This document shows positions 61,779-64,000 of a stretch of 64,000 nt of DNA, piece by piece. The DNA is taken from contig JAFYKZ010000030.1 in the NCBI GenBank assembly GCA_017537365.1, positions 1-64,000 of the forward strand, in the 5' to 3' direction. The position numbers were made by a program, and so were the translations under genes. The first letter of the stretch is position 1. The number at the start of each line of letters is the position of its first letter. Origin of the DNA: Clostridia bacterium. GTDB taxonomy: Bacteria; Bacillota; Clostridia; Oscillospirales; Acutalibacteraceae. The notes below the pieces were generated by a model. That model did not search any database and had not been told where the DNA came from. It was given only the letters and a program-made list of their open reading frames with translations.

Positions 61779-62426
61779 TTATTTCTTACCCTTCCCGATT
61801 TTTGATTCTGTTCCCGATAATAACCTTTTAATATTGGTTTTATGCTTTGAAACAACTATAATACCCATTAATATCGCAAGTATAATCTGCGGTAAAAAAG
61901 AGGCATCATCGCTATGAAAAAAGCATACCGAGAAAACAACGGTAAAGGTTGCGATTAATGAGCTTAGAGATACCATTTTAAAAATCAAAAGAGTAACAGC
62001 AAAAACTATAAGACCTAAGATAATTGCAACAGGCGAACAAACTGCAAAAATACCAACGCTTGTTGCAACGCCTTTTCCGCCTTTGAATTGAAAGAAAATA
62101 GGGAACACATGGCCTATCATACAGAAAAGACCGCATATAAATGCGCCATAAATTCCTTTTGACCAAGAAGCAGCAGTTTCCTCAAATATATAATCAAATA
62201 TAAGTTTGCCCATGTATGATGCAACAAAACCTTTTAAAGCATCAAATATAAAGGTGAGAGCTCCGGGTAAGAAACCTCCGTTTCGCATAACATTGGTGGT
62301 TCCTGCGTTTCCGCTTCCTAAATTTCTAACATCTTTTTTAAGAAATGCTTTTGAAAAAATAACAGCAAAATTTATACTTCCTATTAAATATGCAGCTATA
62401 ATAGTTACAAGGGCGGTTATAATCAT
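61779..62426 (-). CDS. plsY: Glycerol-3-phosphate acyltransferase PlsY
   Basis: A 215-residue membrane enzyme acylating glycerol-3-phosphate from acyl-phosphate, the first step of phosphatidic acid synthesis. Five transmembrane helices are expected. Conserved loops include GSGNAGTTNVMRNGG (N-terminal), FKGGKGVATSVG and the final KHKTNIKRLLSGTE. It starts one base into the der stop (TAATG) and precedes gpsA by one base. Confidence 0.96.
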   Translation of the reverse strand: MIITALVTIIAAYLIGSINFAVIFSKAFLKKDVRNLGSGNAGTTNVMRNGGFLPGALTFIFDALKGFVASYMGKLIFDYIFEETAASWSKGIYGAFICGLFCMIGHVFPIFFQFKGGKGVATSVGIFAVCSPVAIILGLIVFAVTLLIFKMVSLSSLIATFTVVFSVCFFHSDDASFLPQIILAILMGIIVVSKHKTNIKRLLSGTESKIGKGKK

Positions 62427-63748
62427 TATTTATCTCCTCTTTCTCTAATAACGAATCTAACTGGTGTGCCTTCTAAACCGAATGTTGCACGGATTTGATT
62501 TTCAAGGTAACGCTGATAAGAAAAATGAAACAGCTCTGCTTTGTTGCAGAAGCAAACAAATGTTGGCGGCTTGGTTGAAGCCTGAGTCATATAATAGATT
62601 TTAAGGCGTTTGCCCTTATCTGTAGGTGGTTGAACGCGAGCGGTAGCATCGGCTAAAATATCGTTTAGCATACCTGTTGAAATACGCATTGTATTTTGCT
62701 CGTTAACATATTTTATAAGCTCAAACAAACGGTCAACCCTTTGACCTGTTTTTGCCGAAATAAATACTATCGGAGCATAAGGCATAAAAGAGAAATCTAC
62801 CATAAGCTTTTTGCGGAAGCTGTCCATAGTGCTGCCGTCTTTTTCAACGGCATCCCATTTATTAACCGCAATTATACAAGCCTTGCCTTGTTCTAATGCT
62901 AAACCTGCAACCTTAGAGTCTTGTTCGGTAAATCCGTCAACTCCGTCTATCATAATAACGCAAACGTCGGCGCGTTCGATGGCCATTTTAGCTCTGAGAA
63001 CACTGAATTTTTCAATTTTATCTTCAACCTTGGATTTTCTTCTGAGTCCTGCGGTATCAATGAAATTATATTTAATTCCGTTTTTCTCTATTCTGGTGTC
63101 AATCGCATCGCGGGTTGTTCCTGCAATATTAGAAACAATAGAACGTTCTTCTCCTGCAATTTGATTTATGAGAGAGGATTTTCCGGCGTTCGGCTTACCG
63201 ATAACTGCAACATCTATGATATCCTCGTCTTCATCAAAAAAATCTTCCTCTGGGATATGCGATATAACTGAGTCTAATAAATCGCCCGTTCCATGTCCGT
63301 GAACCGAGGAAACAGCAATCGGGTCGCCTAAACCCAGATTATAAAACTCATAAAATTCTGCGGGAGTATCACCGATTTTATCGCATTTGTTAACACAAAG
63401 AACAATCGGTTTGCCCGAGCGCCTGAGCATTGCCGCAACCTCTTGGTCGGCGGCGGTAACACCTGTTTTTATATCGGTAACAAAAACGATAACGCTTGCA
63501 GTATCAATAGCCAGCTGAGCCTGCTCGCGCATACTGCTTAAAATAATATCGTCGGTCTTAGGCTCAATACCGCCTGTATCAACGAGCATAAGCTTTCTGC
63601 CAAGCCATTCGGCATCGCCGTAGATACGGTCTCGTGTAACACCCGGAGTATCATCAACGATAGAAAGTCTTTTACCTATTATTTTATTAAAAAGGGTGGA
63701 TTTGCCCACATTCGGTCTGCCAACTACGGCAACAATAGGTTTAGCCAT
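62426..63748 (-). CDS. der: Ribosome biogenesis GTPase Der (EngA)
   Basis: A 440-residue protein with two tandem G domains: GRPNVGKST with DTPG and NKCD in the first, GKPNAGKSS with DTAG and NKWD in the second. A C-terminal KH-like domain (about 350-440) follows. It is required for 50S assembly. AGGAGG lies upstream of the ATG. It is followed without a gap by plsY-gpsA, the usual clostridial order. Confidence 0.98.
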   Translation of the reverse strand: MAKPIVAVVGRPNVGKSTLFNKIIGKRLSIVDDTPGVTRDRIYGDAEWLGRKLMLVDTGGIEPKTDDIILSSMREQAQLAIDTASVIVFVTDIKTGVTAADQEVAAMLRRSGKPIVLCVNKCDKIGDTPAEFYEFYNLGLGDPIAVSSVHGHGTGDLLDSVISHIPEEDFFDEDEDIIDVAVIGKPNAGKSSLINQIAGEERSIVSNIAGTTRDAIDTRIEKNGIKYNFIDTAGLRRKSKVEDKIEKFSVLRAKMAIERADVCVIMIDGVDGFTEQDSKVAGLALEQGKACIIAVNKWDAVEKDGSTMDSFRKKLMVDFSFMPYAPIVFISAKTGQRVDRLFELIKYVNEQNTMRISTGMLNDILADATARVQPPTDKGKRLKIYYMTQASTKPPTFVCFCNKAELFHFSYQRYLENQIRATFGLEGTPVRFVIRERGDK

Positions 63749-63767
63749 ATAAACCTCCTAAGCTTGT

Positions 63768-64000
63768 TTAAATTCCTAAAATTTTATCTAAAAACTGATA
63801 ACCGTCATTATCGACGGGGGTTATTTTAATATTTAACTTTTGGGATAATTCTTCTAAGGTAATGCTATCTAAAAACATATCTTTACCGTCTCGCAGCATA
63901 ACCGACGGGATAAGCAATTCTTCGCCTAATTCCTCGCCTTTTAATTGCTTTAAAATATCGGTTGCGGTAACTAAACCTGCAACGGTTATTTTGCCCCCGA
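63768..64000 (-). CDS. C-terminal part of a DUF512-type protein
   Basis: The visible 76 codons end at a TAA at 63768 and are open at base 64000. The translated end (GGKITVAGLVTATDIL, ELLIPSVMLRDGKDMFLD, ending LDKILGI) matches the conserved C-terminus of the DUF512/PDZ, radical-SAM-related family that often precedes der in Clostridia. Motifs in the missing N-terminal part cannot be checked. Confidence 0.8.
   Translation of the reverse strand, partial: GGKITVAGLVTATDILKQLKGEELGEELLIPSVMLRDGKDMFLDSITLEELSQKLNIKITPVDNDGYQFLDKILGI

Overview
The window looks like a chromosomal segment from a spore-forming, AT-rich Gram-positive anaerobe of class Clostridia, probably in or near the Oscillospiraceae/Ruminococcaceae. 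The indicators are an IspH–ribosomal S1 fusion gene, both dipicolinate synthase subunits (DPA is the spore-core chelator), a SpoIIQ-like M23 protein, an hrcA-grpE-dnaK-dnaJ operon under a CIRCE element, a T-box leader, strong Shine-Dalgarno sites with frequent TTG/GTG starts, and no outer-membrane genes. The lineage assignment is inference. No rRNA, tRNA, CRISPR array or intact insertion sequence was seen.

Layout. 1-2951 (minus): ispH-S1 (partial), cmk and a BaiN/HI0933-type flavoprotein. 3089-4722 (plus): a coupled pair of phage-tail-like genes (collagen-like repeats, then a BspA-like repeat protein) between housekeeping genes. 4834-9614: the CIRCE/HrcA heat-shock operon. 9681-11675: a lipoprotein, a hairpin-rich element resembling a decayed IS200-type end, and an SGNH hydrolase. 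11839-14814 (minus): a Crp/Fnr regulator with a three-gene ABC importer, and a candidate self-operator at the promoter. 15118-17279: SpoIIQ-like protein convergent with dpaAB. 17328-21111: cca and the divergent murC-alaX pair. 21137-24810: a GtrB/YfhO/GtrA-type polyprenyl-sugar module. 24812-29843: prmA, prfB without the programmed frameshift, a trigger-factor-like lipoprotein and an ABC-F protein. 29889-31679: mscL and an asparaginase.

31721-36723 (minus) is the most unusual region. A T-box controls aspS–gatC (one fused reading frame), a short gatA-like gene and gatB. The GatA-like protein keeps the amidase scaffold, but by alignment from memory it has lost all three residues of the Ser-cisSer-Lys amidase triad and about 70-90 N-terminal residues. 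This suggests a physically tethered Asn-tRNA-forming complex whose own GatA cannot release ammonia from glutamine.

36740-46651: a phosphopantetheinyl transferase, a DUF4190-type membrane protein, yfcE, a cation exporter, then ddl and a membrane-anchored MurF. An inverted repeat covers the ddl ribosome-binding site. Next come a hydrolase, pgeF and a cpsB/D/C tyrosine phospho-regulatory set in which both CpsC and CpsD end in Tyr/Gly-rich tails. 46679-64000: mainly minus-strand housekeeping genes for ribosome rescue (rqcH), tRNA modification (trmK), RNA turnover (yhaM-like), cell-wall hydrolysis, mfd, pth, a dCMP deaminase, an MFS transporter, a HAD phosphatase, rpmB, gpsA, plsY, der and the end of a DUF512 gene, with thiN on the plus strand.

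Several starts were moved downstream of the longest possible frame because a clear Shine-Dalgarno site sits in front of an internal start codon; the individual entries say where.
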